Shown: positions 26,747 to 35,554, numbered from the stretch's first letter. The stretch is DNA of 64,000 nt from Kordiimonas laminariae (GCF_023008165.1 NZ_JAKQZA010000004.1:124001-188000), one strand, 5' to 3'. Notes: generated by a model from the letters alone, not told the origin. Translations and numbers: made by a program.

Positions 26747-27955
26747 ATGAAATGCCTTTTGGTTACAACACATTACAAGCCACTCATTGGGGGCGCTCTA
26801 ACAGTTTATGATGCACTTGCCAGCCATGCTGGCGGGGCCATAGAAGTGCTCACAGCCCACACTGATTATGTGAATGGCTCTGAGGTGGATGGCTGGAGAG
26901 CATTTGATGAAGCTGCACCATATAAAATTCACCGTATTAAAGAATTAAGGCCTATCAGAGACAGGGAACCGTCACTCCGGAACCGGGTTTTAGGCAAAGT
27001 AGGTGCATGGCAGCTTAACCGGCTTGTCCTTGAAAAGACATTGGAACTGATTGACGAGTGTGGTTTCGATACGCTCTGTATTGGTGCTCTTGATACGCTT
27101 GGCTGGTTAGCTGCTGCGGTTCAAAAGCAGCGACATGTGAAGACAGCTATTTTCGTTCACGGCGAGGAAGTGTCTCAGAGTGCATATTCCAATCGTGCTA
27201 CGGAACGGAGGCGTGCAGCACTCCAGAGTGCTGATCTGGTTTTTGCTGTGAGCAGTTTTACAGCTGGTATCCTTAAAGATGAATATGGTGTGCCGGAGAA
27301 ACGTATCCGCCTTCAGCAAAACGGTGTTGATCTAAAGGTGTTTAACGGACGGGATACGAGTGCGGAACGCAAGGAGAAGAAACTCGATAAGGCACCGCTT
27401 GTTTTTTCTTGCGGTTGGCTTGTAGCCCGTAAGGGATTTGACAAGCTCCTAGAGGCTTGGTCTTTGGTTCTGGAAAAAATACCAGACGCAAAGCTGAAAG
27501 TAGCTGGGGGTGGTGTTCTTGAAGAAACACTTAAAAGGCAGATCAGAGAACAGCGTATCGCGAATAGTGTAGAGCTACTTGGTTGGGTGAATACAGATAC
27601 ATTAACTAGCTGGTATGGAATGGCAGATGTATTCATTATGGCAAACAGAACAATGCCGGACGGCGATACAGAAGGTTTTGGTTTGGTGTTCCTTGAGGCA
27701 GCTGCCATGGGGACGCCAAGTATCGGAGGACGAGCTGGGGGAGCGGTGGATGCTATAAAACACGGTGATACTGGCTTGCTGATTGAAGCAGAAAACCCGA
27801 CTAATATAGCGGAAGCCTTAATACAAATGCTGAGTGATGATGATAGGCGCGCTAAGTTGGCCAGTCAGGCGCAGGCATATGCAAGAACGCAAGGTTGGGA
27901 TCAAAAGACTAAAACCTTCCTGTTAGAACTTGAACGACTTTCTTTAGGTAGCTGA
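26747..27955 (+). CDS. Glycosyltransferase family 4 protein
   Basis: A 402-residue GT-B fold retaining glycosyltransferase. The N-terminal glycine loop GGALTVYDAL, the C-terminal donor-site region SCGWLVARKGFDKLLEA and EGFGLVFLEAAAMGTPSIG (E-x7-E motif) are clear. It works at the cytoplasmic face and adds a sugar to a lipid-linked glycan. It ends 2 bases before the start of a flippase gene, so the pair likely forms a small polysaccharide operon. The sugar cannot be named. Confidence 0.9.
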   Translation: MKCLLVTTHYKPLIGGALTVYDALASHAGGAIEVLTAHTDYVNGSEVDGWRAFDEAAPYKIHRIKELRPIRDREPSLRNRVLGKVGAWQLNRLVLEKTLELIDECGFDTLCIGALDTLGWLAAAVQKQRHVKTAIFVHGEEVSQSAYSNRATERRRAALQSADLVFAVSSFTAGILKDEYGVPEKRIRLQQNGVDLKVFNGRDTSAERKEKKLDKAPLVFSCGWLVARKGFDKLLEAWSLVLEKIPDAKLKVAGGGVLEETLKRQIREQRIANSVELLGWVNTDTLTSWYGMADVFIMANRTMPDGDTEGFGLVFLEAAAMGTPSIGGRAGGAVDAIKHGDTGLLIEAENPTNIAEALIQMLSDDDRRAKLASQAQAYARTQGWDQKTKTFLLELERLSLGS

Positions 27956-27957
27956 AA

Positions 27958-29433
27958 ATGGCTGAAAAAGAACAATCTATAGGAGACAAAGTCGCGCGAG
28001 GTGCCATTTGGACCGTAAGCATGCGACTGATTGTAAGGCTTCTTGGGTTAGTAAACGTTGCTGTTTATGCGCGCGTACTCACCAAAGCGGAAGTGGGGCT
28101 TGTAGTTCTTCTGATTTCACTTACAGCAATTTTGCAGCTTCTTCTTGATACGATTGTGCGCATATCACTGGTGCGTATCCAGAAATTAAGAAATGAACAT
28201 TATGGTGCGGCATTTAAGCTAAGGTTTTGGTGTGGAATACTGGCCGGCGGATTGATTGCAGCCCTCGCAGAACCTACAGCTTCATTCTATGGAGAGGAAG
28301 TTCTTGGGGCAGGGCTTTACATTTTAGGTTTTGCTCTAGCGCTAGAAGGGATTGCTACATCTTGGGTGATTTCATTCCAGCGAGAGCTTCAATATCAAAA
28401 AGACTTCATTTTCGAGACAATTGTCGGTGTTGGTCGTATTTTGATTACAATAGCTCTTGTTTTGTGGCTCAGGAGTTTGTGGGCAATTGTGTGGGGTATT
28501 CTCGCTGCCGCCGTGATCCGGGTGGTGCTTAGTCATATTATGTGTTGGGGGAGGTCTCTTAAATCAGATAGAGCCGCTCTTGGGGACGTTTGGGATATTT
28601 CTAAATGGGCGGGTGTTGAAGCTCTGGCTACTTTCTCCGAAGAACGAATTGATCGAATTTCTCTCGCTAAAATTGGTACAGCTGGTCAGCTGGCTGTGTT
28701 TTCACAGGCTTTAGATTTAGTTCTTTTGCCGATTGGAAACCTTATCATGCCTATTGGGCGTGCTTTCCTGCCAGGCCTTCATAAGCTTAGAGAACAAAGT
28801 AAAGAGCTGATCGCTGAAATTTATGCGAAAGCGGTAGGCGCGATGATTGCCCTGTGCTTCCCTGTCGCGTTTGGTCTTGCGCTTGTGGCTGAACCGCTTG
28901 CTTTGACTTTGTTTGGTGACAATTGGCCGGAATTAATTTTTGCACTTCAACTAGCTGCCCCGTTTGCTCTTGGTGAGGGCATATATGCCAGTTCGAAACA
29001 AATCTACATGGCTGAAGGATATCTAAGGCAGCTTTCTATTCTGCAGTGGGTAAGGGTCGTTTTCTTTATTCCAATGGTGCTCGGTGGTTATTTCTTGTTT
29101 GGTCTATATGGTGCTATTGCGGCCAAATCTTTTACATCGCTGATGCTTTTAATTCCTGTTTTGTGGTTTCTTGCAAAACATGTTGAGGTGCGCTGGAGAA
29201 TAGCGTTGATGCAGGTGTTGCGTTCGCTTTTAGCATGCATCGTTATGTCAATTGTATATCTTGCTATGGCACATATGCTCTTCCCTTCTTTACCAGAGTC
29301 ATGGCTTCAACTTATCGTTGGTGTTGTTGTTGGCGGGGGCAGCTACGGTGTTGCTCTGTACATAATTTGGTTTGCTGCACGTAAGCCAGAAGGGCTGGAG
29401 CATAAAGTGTTTGCTATGTTGAAGTTAGCATAA
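27958..29433 (+). CDS. Lipopolysaccharide/polysaccharide flippase (Wzx/MOP superfamily)
   Basis: A 491-residue integral membrane protein with about 12-14 hydrophobic segments and the N-terminal Polysacc_synt pattern (KVARGAIWTVSMRLIVRLLG, AVYARVLTKAEVGLV). Members flip lipid-linked sugar repeats across the inner membrane. It is co-transcribed with the upstream glycosyltransferase (2-base gap). No polymerase (wzy) or polysaccharide export gene is adjacent, so the locus is incomplete or its partners lie elsewhere. Confidence 0.88.
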   Translation: MAEKEQSIGDKVARGAIWTVSMRLIVRLLGLVNVAVYARVLTKAEVGLVVLLISLTAILQLLLDTIVRISLVRIQKLRNEHYGAAFKLRFWCGILAGGLIAALAEPTASFYGEEVLGAGLYILGFALALEGIATSWVISFQRELQYQKDFIFETIVGVGRILITIALVLWLRSLWAIVWGILAAAVIRVVLSHIMCWGRSLKSDRAALGDVWDISKWAGVEALATFSEERIDRISLAKIGTAGQLAVFSQALDLVLLPIGNLIMPIGRAFLPGLHKLREQSKELIAEIYAKAVGAMIALCFPVAFGLALVAEPLALTLFGDNWPELIFALQLAAPFALGEGIYASSKQIYMAEGYLRQLSILQWVRVVFFIPMVLGGYFLFGLYGAIAAKSFTSLMLLIPVLWFLAKHVEVRWRIALMQVLRSLLACIVMSIVYLAMAHMLFPSLPESWLQLIVGVVVGGGSYGVALYIIWFAARKPEGLEHKVFAMLKLA

Positions 29434-29480
29434 TAGGCACTTTTAAAGCGTTATTATTTGTTGAAGTGGAGAGGTGAGGT

Positions 29481-30542
29481 ATGTCAGCGTTAGAAGCAAT
29501 TTATCAGGAATTTGGAGCTGATGTAGCACCTTTTATGCATAGGCTTCGCGATGAGGTGCAAGATACGAAGCCTTATAAAGGGTTGCGTATAGCTCATGAT
29601 ATTCCGCTTACACGTACGACACTTATCAAGGTGGATAGCCTGTTAAAAGGCGGTGCTGACCTCCTGGTTTCAAACTTTAGCTTTTGCACACCTGACGCTT
29701 ATGCGCTCAAGGTGCTTGAAGAAAACAATATTCCATACAAGCCTGTTCATGAAATAAGTGGCGAATTTGATGTGTTGATGGATTGTGGGGCTGAACTTCT
29801 TGAAAACTGTACGGCCAAACTAGGCGCGGTAGAACTTACTCGTACAGGTGCCGTAGCTTACCAAAATGCTCATACGCCTTACCCTGTTATCTCTGTGGAT
29901 GATACACGTCTGAAGCAGCTTGAAACCTGCCTGGGAACAGGAGAGGGGGTGCACCGGGCGATTGTGAACCTTGCAGGGCGTGATTTGACGGATGCAAAGG
30001 TCGTGATCTTCGGATTTGGTAAGGTTGGCCGCGGGATTGCGCATTATTTTAAAACCATCACTGATGATATCACTATTGCTGAGATGGATGAAAAGCGCCT
30101 GAAGGTGGCTACAGATCGTGATCTAAAGGTTGTAAGCGCTGATCGGGCCGATGAAGTGGAGGCATTAGCGCGTTCTGCTGATGTAATTATTACAGCCACA
30201 GGCCTGAAAGACATTATTAGTAGAAGCTATGATACTTCGGCATTCTTGAATGGCCCACTGCTTGCCAACGCTGGCGCCGAGGACGAGTTCGGCTATGACT
30301 TTAAAGATAGTGATATTCTGGGTGCTAAAGTACCAGTGAATTTTACCGAAAATGAACCAACCTTGATGAAGTTTCTGGACCCGATTTTCTATGCTCATAC
30401 TGTGGCGCTAAATGATCTTTTAGAAGGACGTGCCCCGGGCTTTCATGCACTTAATAGGGTAACGGATAATGCTGTGATGGCGGATTGGTGCCGTTTTCAT
30501 AACCGTACCGAAGAAGAACTTGAGGCGATCTTCGGCCCATAA
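29481..30542 (+). CDS. S-adenosylhomocysteinase-like NAD-binding protein (shortened)
   Basis: A 353-residue protein with an AdoHcyase-type NAD domain: KVVIFGFGKVGRGIAHYF with GxGxxG at residues 178-183, preceded by PYPVISVDDTRLKQLE, which aligns with the SAHH PAINVNDSVTKSKFDN region. It is about 80 residues shorter than true SAHH; the N-terminal catalytic part is poorly conserved and the Asp of the K...D catalytic pair appears as Glu or Thr. It may be a SAHH homologue with a changed or lost reaction. GAGAGGTGAGG gives a good ribosome site. It follows the flippase by 48 bases. Confidence 0.75.
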   Translation: MSALEAIYQEFGADVAPFMHRLRDEVQDTKPYKGLRIAHDIPLTRTTLIKVDSLLKGGADLLVSNFSFCTPDAYALKVLEENNIPYKPVHEISGEFDVLMDCGAELLENCTAKLGAVELTRTGAVAYQNAHTPYPVISVDDTRLKQLETCLGTGEGVHRAIVNLAGRDLTDAKVVIFGFGKVGRGIAHYFKTITDDITIAEMDEKRLKVATDRDLKVVSADRADEVEALARSADVIITATGLKDIISRSYDTSAFLNGPLLANAGAEDEFGYDFKDSDILGAKVPVNFTENEPTLMKFLDPIFYAHTVALNDLLEGRAPGFHALNRVTDNAVMADWCRFHNRTEEELEAIFGP

Positions 30543-30558
30543 CTTGCCAAGTGAAGTA

Positions 30559-30589
30559 CTCCCTCTAGTTTACGAATAAATAGAGGGAG
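30559..30589 (+). promoter_or_regulatory. Hairpin whose 3' arm contains the DUF1330 ribosome site
   Basis: CTCCCTCTA (30559-30567) and TAGAGGGAG (30581-30589) are perfect 9-base arms around a 13-base loop. GAGGGAG is the ribosome site for the gene starting at 30596. There is no T run, so translational hiding is more likely than termination. Confidence 0.55.
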
Positions 30590-30595
30590 AACCCA

Positions 30596-31009
30596 ATGAA
30601 ACATGTCGATCCGGAACGCGAAGCTTTCGATGCCTTTAAAGCTTTACCACGTGACGTACCTGTTAATATGCTCAACCTTATCAAGCTTAAAGAGATAGCT
30701 AAATATGAGGATGGTACCGAGTGTTCAGGCGTTGAAGCTTACGCGGCCTATGGCCGTGATAGTGGTCCGATCTTCAGGCGTGTAGGGGGTACAATTATTT
30801 GGCGTGGTGAGCCTAAAGTTATGTTGATTGGGCCATCGAATGAGGCATGGGATATAGCTTTTGTTGCACGTTATCCAACGGCAAGTGCCTTCCTTGAAAT
30901 GGTAACAGACCCTGACTACCGCATTGCGGTGAAACACAGGCAAGCTGCTGTAGCAGACAGCCGATTGCTTCGCACCCATGAAGTGGAAGGCGAAGACGTT
31001 TTTGGTTAG
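30596..31009 (+). CDS. DUF1330 domain-containing protein
   Basis: A 137-residue soluble protein of the DUF1330 family (dimeric alpha/beta-barrel fold): VNMLNLIKLKE, YAAYGRDSGPIFRRVGG, and FVARYPTASAFLEMVTDPDYR. The family lacks an assigned reaction. The start has GAGGGAG 6 bases upstream, but this lies in the arm of a perfect hairpin. Found between the SAHH-like gene and a convergent HTH gene. Confidence 0.85.
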   Translation: MKHVDPEREAFDAFKALPRDVPVNMLNLIKLKEIAKYEDGTECSGVEAYAAYGRDSGPIFRRVGGTIIWRGEPKVMLIGPSNEAWDIAFVARYPTASAFLEMVTDPDYRIAVKHRQAAVADSRLLRTHEVEGEDVFG

Positions 31010-31029
31010 TGCCTGAATGCTAAATGAAG

Positions 31030-31072
31030 TTATGGATTATGTGGCACACTTATTCTTCTTCATAATCCATAA
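31030..31072. repeat. Perfect 11-bp inverted repeat across the HTH gene end
   Basis: TTATGGATTAT (31030-31040) and ATAATCCATAA (31062-31072) are perfectly complementary with a 21-base spacer. The right arm lies within the last codons of the HTH gene. It may serve as a terminator structure between convergent genes, though neither side has a T run. Confidence 0.5.
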
Positions 31073-31256
31073 TATCTCCTGGCTTACACTTTAAATATTC
31101 ACATATTTTTTCAAGGGTAGAAAAGCGCATTCCCTTGATCTTACCGGTTTTTAATATCGATAGATTTTGTTCGGACATACCGATGTAGGCGGCGAGTTCT
31201 TTGGATTTCACATTACGCTGCGCCATCACGACATTTAAGGTCACTTTGATGGGCAT
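31050..31256 (-). CDS. Helix-turn-helix (XRE-like, YozG type) transcriptional regulator
   Basis: A 68-residue single-domain DNA-binding protein: MAQRNVKSKELAAYIGMSEQ is the first HTH half and LSILKTGKIKGMRFSTLEK the recognition part, ending with an acidic tail. It is the small Cro/C1-type regulator usually found with DUF2975 membrane proteins, and here the DUF2975 stop overlaps its ATG by one base (TAATG). The pair probably forms a regulator/membrane-sensor unit, but the signal is unknown. Confidence 0.9.
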   Translation of the reverse strand: MPIKVTLNVVMAQRNVKSKELAAYIGMSEQNLSILKTGKIKGMRFSTLEKICEYLKCKPGDIMDYEEE

Positions 31257-31750
31257 TAGTAAAACTCCTTATTTTCTGCCTCAATATCTCTCGCCTCATT
31301 CAGCAGCGTAGCAACAAGCGTAAATGCCAAGCTGATCAAAAGTAAAAGGCCATGATTTTCCAGTAGCTGAACGAATGCACCAACAAGTGATTGGTTGCTG
31401 ATTACAGGTTCTACAAGCCAGGAAATTACTACGCCAATTACGAAGAGAAGTGATGCTTTGCGCAAGCTGCCACTAACGGCTTTTGTGAAACGCCCGCCCA
31501 GCATCAAATGCTTACCGAACAGGGATAATTGAACAAGTCCCCAAGCGACGATTGCATTAGGCAGGAAGCTTAAAATGGCTTTCCACCAAGTTATCTCGGC
31601 AGGAGATCTGAAAACCACTGGCCCTAGATCTATGGTTTCAGCGCCTATCGTAACTGCTGCGAGTGTAAGCGAAGGCTGGAGAAGAACAAACATAGCCCCG
31701 AATATTGATAACAGTCTTAGAAGCCTTGCTATCACAGAAAAGTGACTCAT
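31256..31750 (-). CDS. DUF2975 family membrane protein
   Basis: A 164-residue protein with about four membrane segments (residues 12-32, 58-78, 98-116 and 132-150), matching the DUF2975 pattern (GLVQLSLFGKHLMLGGRFT, where the LF-x-x-x-x-x-G-x-x-F motif is typical). The function is unknown. It overlaps the HTH regulator start by one base, so both are made from one message. Confidence 0.82.
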   Translation of the reverse strand: MSHFSVIARLLRLLSIFGAMFVLLQPSLTLAAVTIGAETIDLGPVVFRSPAEITWWKAILSFLPNAIVAWGLVQLSLFGKHLMLGGRFTKAVSGSLRKASLLFVIGVVISWLVEPVISNQSLVGAFVQLLENHGLLLLISLAFTLVATLLNEARDIEAENKEFY

Positions 31751-31842
31751 GATTAATGCCCTTTATACAAAAATTCATGTTTTATATTAATTTATAATTA
31801 TTAAGCATGAAGTAATCTGTATAATAACTGCGAGGATAAAAA

Positions 31843-33102
31843 ATGCAATGCTATCGGAGTAATAAGATTATTAAGGTGCCATTTTTACTGGGCCTTATGG
31901 TGATTTTCACTGGCTGTTCGGATTTGGATAATCTGGATATTGAAATCACACCCCAACCACTTGCGGCACCAATTGTGTTGAAAATGGAGGAAGATCCAAG
32001 ATTTCCAGTGGTCACAGCATCAGTAAATGGGAAGCCCGGTTTTCGGTTTGTGCTTGATACAGGCTCAACACTCACGGGACTGTTTATGCATGAAAAGGCG
32101 CAATCCTTAGGTATCAAGGGTGTTGAAAGCGTTTTTGCTCCAAATGGTTCAGGAGAGGGAGAGAAACCAAAAACCAAAAAGGTGAAGGATGTAACCATTG
32201 GTTTTGGGGAACTGAAATTTGAAGGAATGACAGTTTTAGCTTTTCCTGCAAGCGTTTCGGAAGGTCTCGCGCTAGGGCGACAATATCCTATCGATGGGGT
32301 TATTGGCTATGATCTGTTTTCTCGCTATATGGTTACGTTTGATGCGCAGGCAAAAACTGTAACACTGTCAGACCCGGAAACTTATAAGCCTGATGACGCT
32401 TTTGATGTTTTTTCTCTTTCAGTGAATGGTGCGACCGCACTCTCAGGCGGGCGAACATCATTTGTTGATATGCCGTTAGCGCAGGAGGACGATGTTTTCT
32501 TTGATGCCAATTTGCATCTTGATACGGGATCGTCTTTTTTTCTTTCTCTTATTCCCGGGAGTAATCCAGCCATTAAGGCCATAAAAAATGGTTGGATAAG
32601 TAGTTCCCGTGGTATTCAGGGGAAAGCGAAGGTGGCGTGGCGTGCTTCAACGGATGCCATTCTATTAGGTCAACGGCTAGAGAATATTCGCACAGTTTAC
32701 GCGCCAAAAGGCAGCTCCACCAAAGGCAGGCATGGCAGAATAGGGCATGGTTTCCTAAAACGCTTTAGATACACCGTAGATTATTCTGGTGAGAAACTTA
32801 TCATTGAGGCGCTTGAGGATAGTTTTAAACCATATGCAACAGGCTATACCGGGATATCAGCCTATCCACATGAACAGGGGATGCATGTAACAAGCATCAA
32901 ACCGAATTCACCTGCTGAGAAAGCTGAGGTTCAGGCTGGTGTCTATACTCATGTAAACGGGCATAATGTAGCGGGCTTTTCGAAACATGAAATTGATAAG
33001 CTGTTGAATGTGGAGGCCAGCGCAATACTGGAGATTTGTAGTGCTGACCTCTGCTATAAATTACAAGCCGCGAATGTGATGAACCCTCCTATAATTTACT
33101 AA
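31843..33102 (+). CDS. Retropepsin-like aspartic protease lipoprotein with PDZ domain
   Basis: A 419-residue lipoprotein with a lipobox ending at Cys25 (VIFTGC). Two aspartyl-protease-type motifs are visible: FVLDTGSTLTG (Asp72) and HLDTGSSFF (Asp227), so a single chain carries both half-sites, as in fused retropepsins. A PDZ domain at about 335-400 (MHVTSIKPNSPAEKAEVQAG) ends the protein. It is probably anchored facing the periplasm and acts in protein processing. AGGA precedes ATG. Substrate unknown. A terminator follows at 33116. Confidence 0.82.
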   Translation: MQCYRSNKIIKVPFLLGLMVIFTGCSDLDNLDIEITPQPLAAPIVLKMEEDPRFPVVTASVNGKPGFRFVLDTGSTLTGLFMHEKAQSLGIKGVESVFAPNGSGEGEKPKTKKVKDVTIGFGELKFEGMTVLAFPASVSEGLALGRQYPIDGVIGYDLFSRYMVTFDAQAKTVTLSDPETYKPDDAFDVFSLSVNGATALSGGRTSFVDMPLAQEDDVFFDANLHLDTGSSFFLSLIPGSNPAIKAIKNGWISSSRGIQGKAKVAWRASTDAILLGQRLENIRTVYAPKGSSTKGRHGRIGHGFLKRFRYTVDYSGEKLIIEALEDSFKPYATGYTGISAYPHEQGMHVTSIKPNSPAEKAEVQAGVYTHVNGHNVAGFSKHEIDKLLNVEASAILEICSADLCYKLQAANVMNPPIIY

Positions 33103-33115
33103 GGGGTAAGGGTAT

Positions 33116-33146
33116 TAGCGTGATGCTGTGTCACGCTATTCTTTTA
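33116..33146 (+). terminator. Terminator after the retropepsin lipoprotein
   Basis: TAGCGTGA (33116-33123) pairs with TCACGCTA (33131-33138), followed by TTCTTTT. Confidence 0.7.
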
Positions 33147-33150
33147 GGTA

Positions 33151-33708
33151 TCAGTTATCTGTTTTTTGCTCTTGTAGATAAACGAGGCAACCTTGCCTGG
33201 CTTCTCTAGAGGTGTTTAGAAAGTCTGTATAATCGGCCGCTGAGATGTGTGTTGGATATAGTCCGGCTTTGCTTTCATTTTTATAATAAGCGAGGCACGT
33301 GGCATATCTGTTCCACGAATGAAGGCGATTGTCTGTAAGACCAACTACCTCAATAGGGATATCAAACTTAGGATAGTTTAATTTTTCTATTTCTCGGTTT
33401 TCCCAATAAAAAAGAGCATTCCTATCAAGCAATTTCTGTTGAGCTTCAATTTCCGACTGAGTTTTATCTAAGCGCTGCTGGGTCGAAGTAATAGATATCT
33501 GTGAATTTTTGATTTCGGTCTGCTTTTGACTGTTCTCCATCTGCTGCCATAAGGCTATGGAACCGGCTATCAGCGCTATAACAGAGCTTGCAGTTTTCAA
33601 AAAATCATTCACGCGGCTGGCCGCTGAGCGAGGTTTGTCGCGGTCTTTTAAGTCTCTTTCTTTCTCGTCAATTTCCAGCTTAAGTAGCTTTTCTTCCAGT
33701 TCGTCCAT
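33151..33708 (-). CDS. Coiled-coil membrane-anchored protein of unknown function
   Basis: A 185-residue protein: a charged N-terminal helix (MDELEEKLLKLEIDEKERDL), one membrane segment at about residues 34-55 (TASSVIALIAGSIALWQQ), a Q/S-rich coiled coil to about 100, and a C-terminal domain with several Tyr and Cys. I do not recognise a family. ATG 33708 is used because GGGGGAAA precedes it; an upstream frame to 33792 starts less well. It stands alone, convergent with the retropepsin gene. Confidence 0.65.
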   Translation of the reverse strand: MDELEEKLLKLEIDEKERDLKDRDKPRSAASRVNDFLKTASSVIALIAGSIALWQQMENSQKQTEIKNSQISITSTQQRLDKTQSEIEAQQKLLDRNALFYWENREIEKLNYPKFDIPIEVVGLTDNRLHSWNRYATCLAYYKNESKAGLYPTHISAADYTDFLNTSREARQGCLVYLQEQKTDN

Positions 33709-33955
33709 GGTTTCCCCCTTTGAGTAATACTCGAAACAATGGATATGAAGTGGTAGCGTGATTTCTCTTTTATGGCGAGTCTTTAGCCCCATTTAAAAAG
33801 AAAGAAGTATCAGGTACCAGACTTTTTCAGTCTTTAAAGGCTTTCATATGTTGTTTTCCTGAACTACTGATCCCATCCCAGTGGGCTTTTGACCCCACCT
33901 TAAAGGTAACCGTGCCGCAATTGTATTTTCCCTGTGGCATATCTTGGGCCTCAGT

Positions 33956-34405
33956 TCATTTGGAGGCTTTAACAAGCTTTTTGCAGAGAGAAATAAGAGT
34001 CACTGCTTCACTGTCTGTAAGGCCAGTTTCCGAAAACACCTTATCAGTTACATAGCAACTGCCCTCAAGAGAGCTTAATCCAGCATCAGTTATCTCAACA
34101 ATTTTTTGCCGTTCGTTACCTTTCGGAATGGTACGTGAAATCAAGCCTTTATCATCCAGACGGCGTAGAAGTGGGGTCATGGTTGCTTTGCCTACGCCAA
34201 TTTTTGTAGCCAGTTCCGTGATTGTGATGCCGTCTTCTTCAGCGAGCGCCATTAGAGTGATATATTGGGTGTACGTCAGACCATGTTCATTTAAAAGCGG
34301 CCGATACAGTTGATCAATAGCGTTCGAGGCTGAATGCACAGCAAAACAAAGCTGCTTATCCAGCGTTAGATCATCAGGGATATTGGGCTGTGGGTGCCTG
34401 CTCAC
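33956..34405 (-). CDS. MarR/OhrR family transcriptional regulator
   Basis: A 149-residue winged-helix regulator: YTQYITLMALAEEDGITITE, then LATKIGVGKATMTPLLRRLD and DKGLISRTIPKGNERQKIVE make up the HTH and wing. Residue Cys near position 24 (KQLCFAVHSASNA) aligns with the peroxide-sensing Cys of OhrR-type members (LCFALYSA pattern). GTG 34405 (GGACG upstream) is preferred to TTG 34468. It is divergent from a catalase-family gene with inverted repeats between, so it likely represses that gene until it meets peroxide. Confidence 0.85.
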   Translation of the reverse strand: MSRHPQPNIPDDLTLDKQLCFAVHSASNAIDQLYRPLLNEHGLTYTQYITLMALAEEDGITITELATKIGVGKATMTPLLRRLDDKGLISRTIPKGNERQKIVEITDAGLSSLEGSCYVTDKVFSETGLTDSEAVTLISLCKKLVKASK

Positions 34406-34457
34406 AGTACGTCCTTTGTATAAACTCAACCTTCCATTTTTAATTAGCATTTGATTA

Positions 34458-34490
34458 TTGATATTCAAAATGTTTATATACGAATAGTAT
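34458..34490. promoter_or_regulatory. Candidate MarR/OhrR operators in the divergent region
   Basis: Two small inverted repeats lie between the MarR and catalase genes: TTGA-TAT-TCAA (34458-34468) and ATAC-GAATA-GTAT (34478-34490). MarR proteins often bind such sites over divergent promoters. Arms are short, so the call is tentative. Confidence 0.4.
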
Positions 34491-34518
34491 GTACACGAAT
34501 TAAATGGAATAACTGATC

Positions 34519-35472
34519 ATGTTAAAAGGAAGTACGATGGCACTTTCAGTGGCGCTGGCATCTATGCCTATTGCAGCAGATGAGCGTGCAGCTGCGCAGA
34601 AAAATCTTGAAGCGTTTGAGCAGTTGTTCGGCGTAACAAAAGGTATGCGCCGTAATCATACCAAGGGTTTTTGCTTTACGGGTGAGTTCATTCCCCAAGG
34701 AAGTGCTATCCAGGAACATAGCAACAGTCCCATTTTTAGGGAGAAATCTACTGTCAGGGGACGCCTTTCCCATAAAGGCGGTAAGCCAAATCCTGCGGAT
34801 GATACGCCCGGCCATTATGGTTTAGCTTTTGAAATTACAGCGCCGAATGATGAAAAGCATATCATGAATATGAATACCGAGCATTTCTTCCCTGTTTCAA
34901 CGACAGAAGCGTTTATTGAATTATTGAGAGCTAAAGCGGCGGGAGCAGAAGCCACGGCAGCATTTGCGGCAAAGCACCCTGAGCTTAAATTCTATAATGC
35001 TTACCATGCTGAAATAACGAAAAACCTGAAACCCTATGAAGGCGCTGTGTATAACAGCATTAACACATTCCATCTGGTGGCTGAGGATGGCCGCAGGTCC
35101 GCAGTTCGTTGGTCATTTGTACCGTCAGGCGAGCAGGGGCTTGTTATTGAGCCTACAGAAAGCTTCTTTTTCGAAAATATACAGGCCAATCTGAAAAAAG
35201 GGAAAGTGGTTTGGGATATGTTGATTTCCTTTGCAAGCGAAGGGGATGATATCCTTAACCCAGCTATTAAATGGTCTGATGACAACACCAAGATACTTGC
35301 TGCAAAGCTGAAGGTCACCAATGTAATGCAGGAAGAAGATGGTACGTGTGACCGTATGAACTTTGACCCAACGCTGGTGACTGAGGGCTTTGATGCTTCT
35401 GAGGATCCTATGCTTCGTGTAAGGTCTGCTATTTATGCTGTTGGCGCAGAGCGGCGGCTTTCAGAAAAATAG
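34519..35472 (+). CDS. Catalase-family peroxidase (SrpA-like), exported
   Basis: A 317-residue heme protein of the small catalase-related peroxidase group. A short hydrophobic N-terminus (MALSVALASMPIAA) suggests export. The distal His region is HTKGFCFTGEF, the NMNTEHFFPV segment holds the conserved Asn region, and the C-terminal RVRSAIYAVGAERRL fits the proximal heme-Tyr motif R-x-x-x-Y. Such enzymes remove hydrogen or organic peroxides. It is divergent from an OhrR-like regulator. Confidence 0.82.
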   Translation: MLKGSTMALSVALASMPIAADERAAAQKNLEAFEQLFGVTKGMRRNHTKGFCFTGEFIPQGSAIQEHSNSPIFREKSTVRGRLSHKGGKPNPADDTPGHYGLAFEITAPNDEKHIMNMNTEHFFPVSTTEAFIELLRAKAAGAEATAAFAAKHPELKFYNAYHAEITKNLKPYEGAVYNSINTFHLVAEDGRRSAVRWSFVPSGEQGLVIEPTESFFFENIQANLKKGKVVWDMLISFASEGDDILNPAIKWSDDNTKILAAKLKVTNVMQEEDGTCDRMNFDPTLVTEGFDASEDPMLRVRSAIYAVGAERRLSEK

Positions 35473-35490
35473 TATGATTGGGTAATAAGT

Positions 35491-35527
35491 TGCTCACTAC
35501 GCCTCTGCATGGAAGACGCAGTGAGCA
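35491..35527. terminator. Possible hairpin between catalase and DJ-1 genes
   Basis: TGCTCACT (35491-35498) and AGTGAGCA (35520-35527) pair perfectly over 8 bp between convergent genes, without a T run on either side. Confidence 0.35.
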
Positions 35528-35554
35528 TGCACTTGTCTGAGTTAAAGGAAGAGT

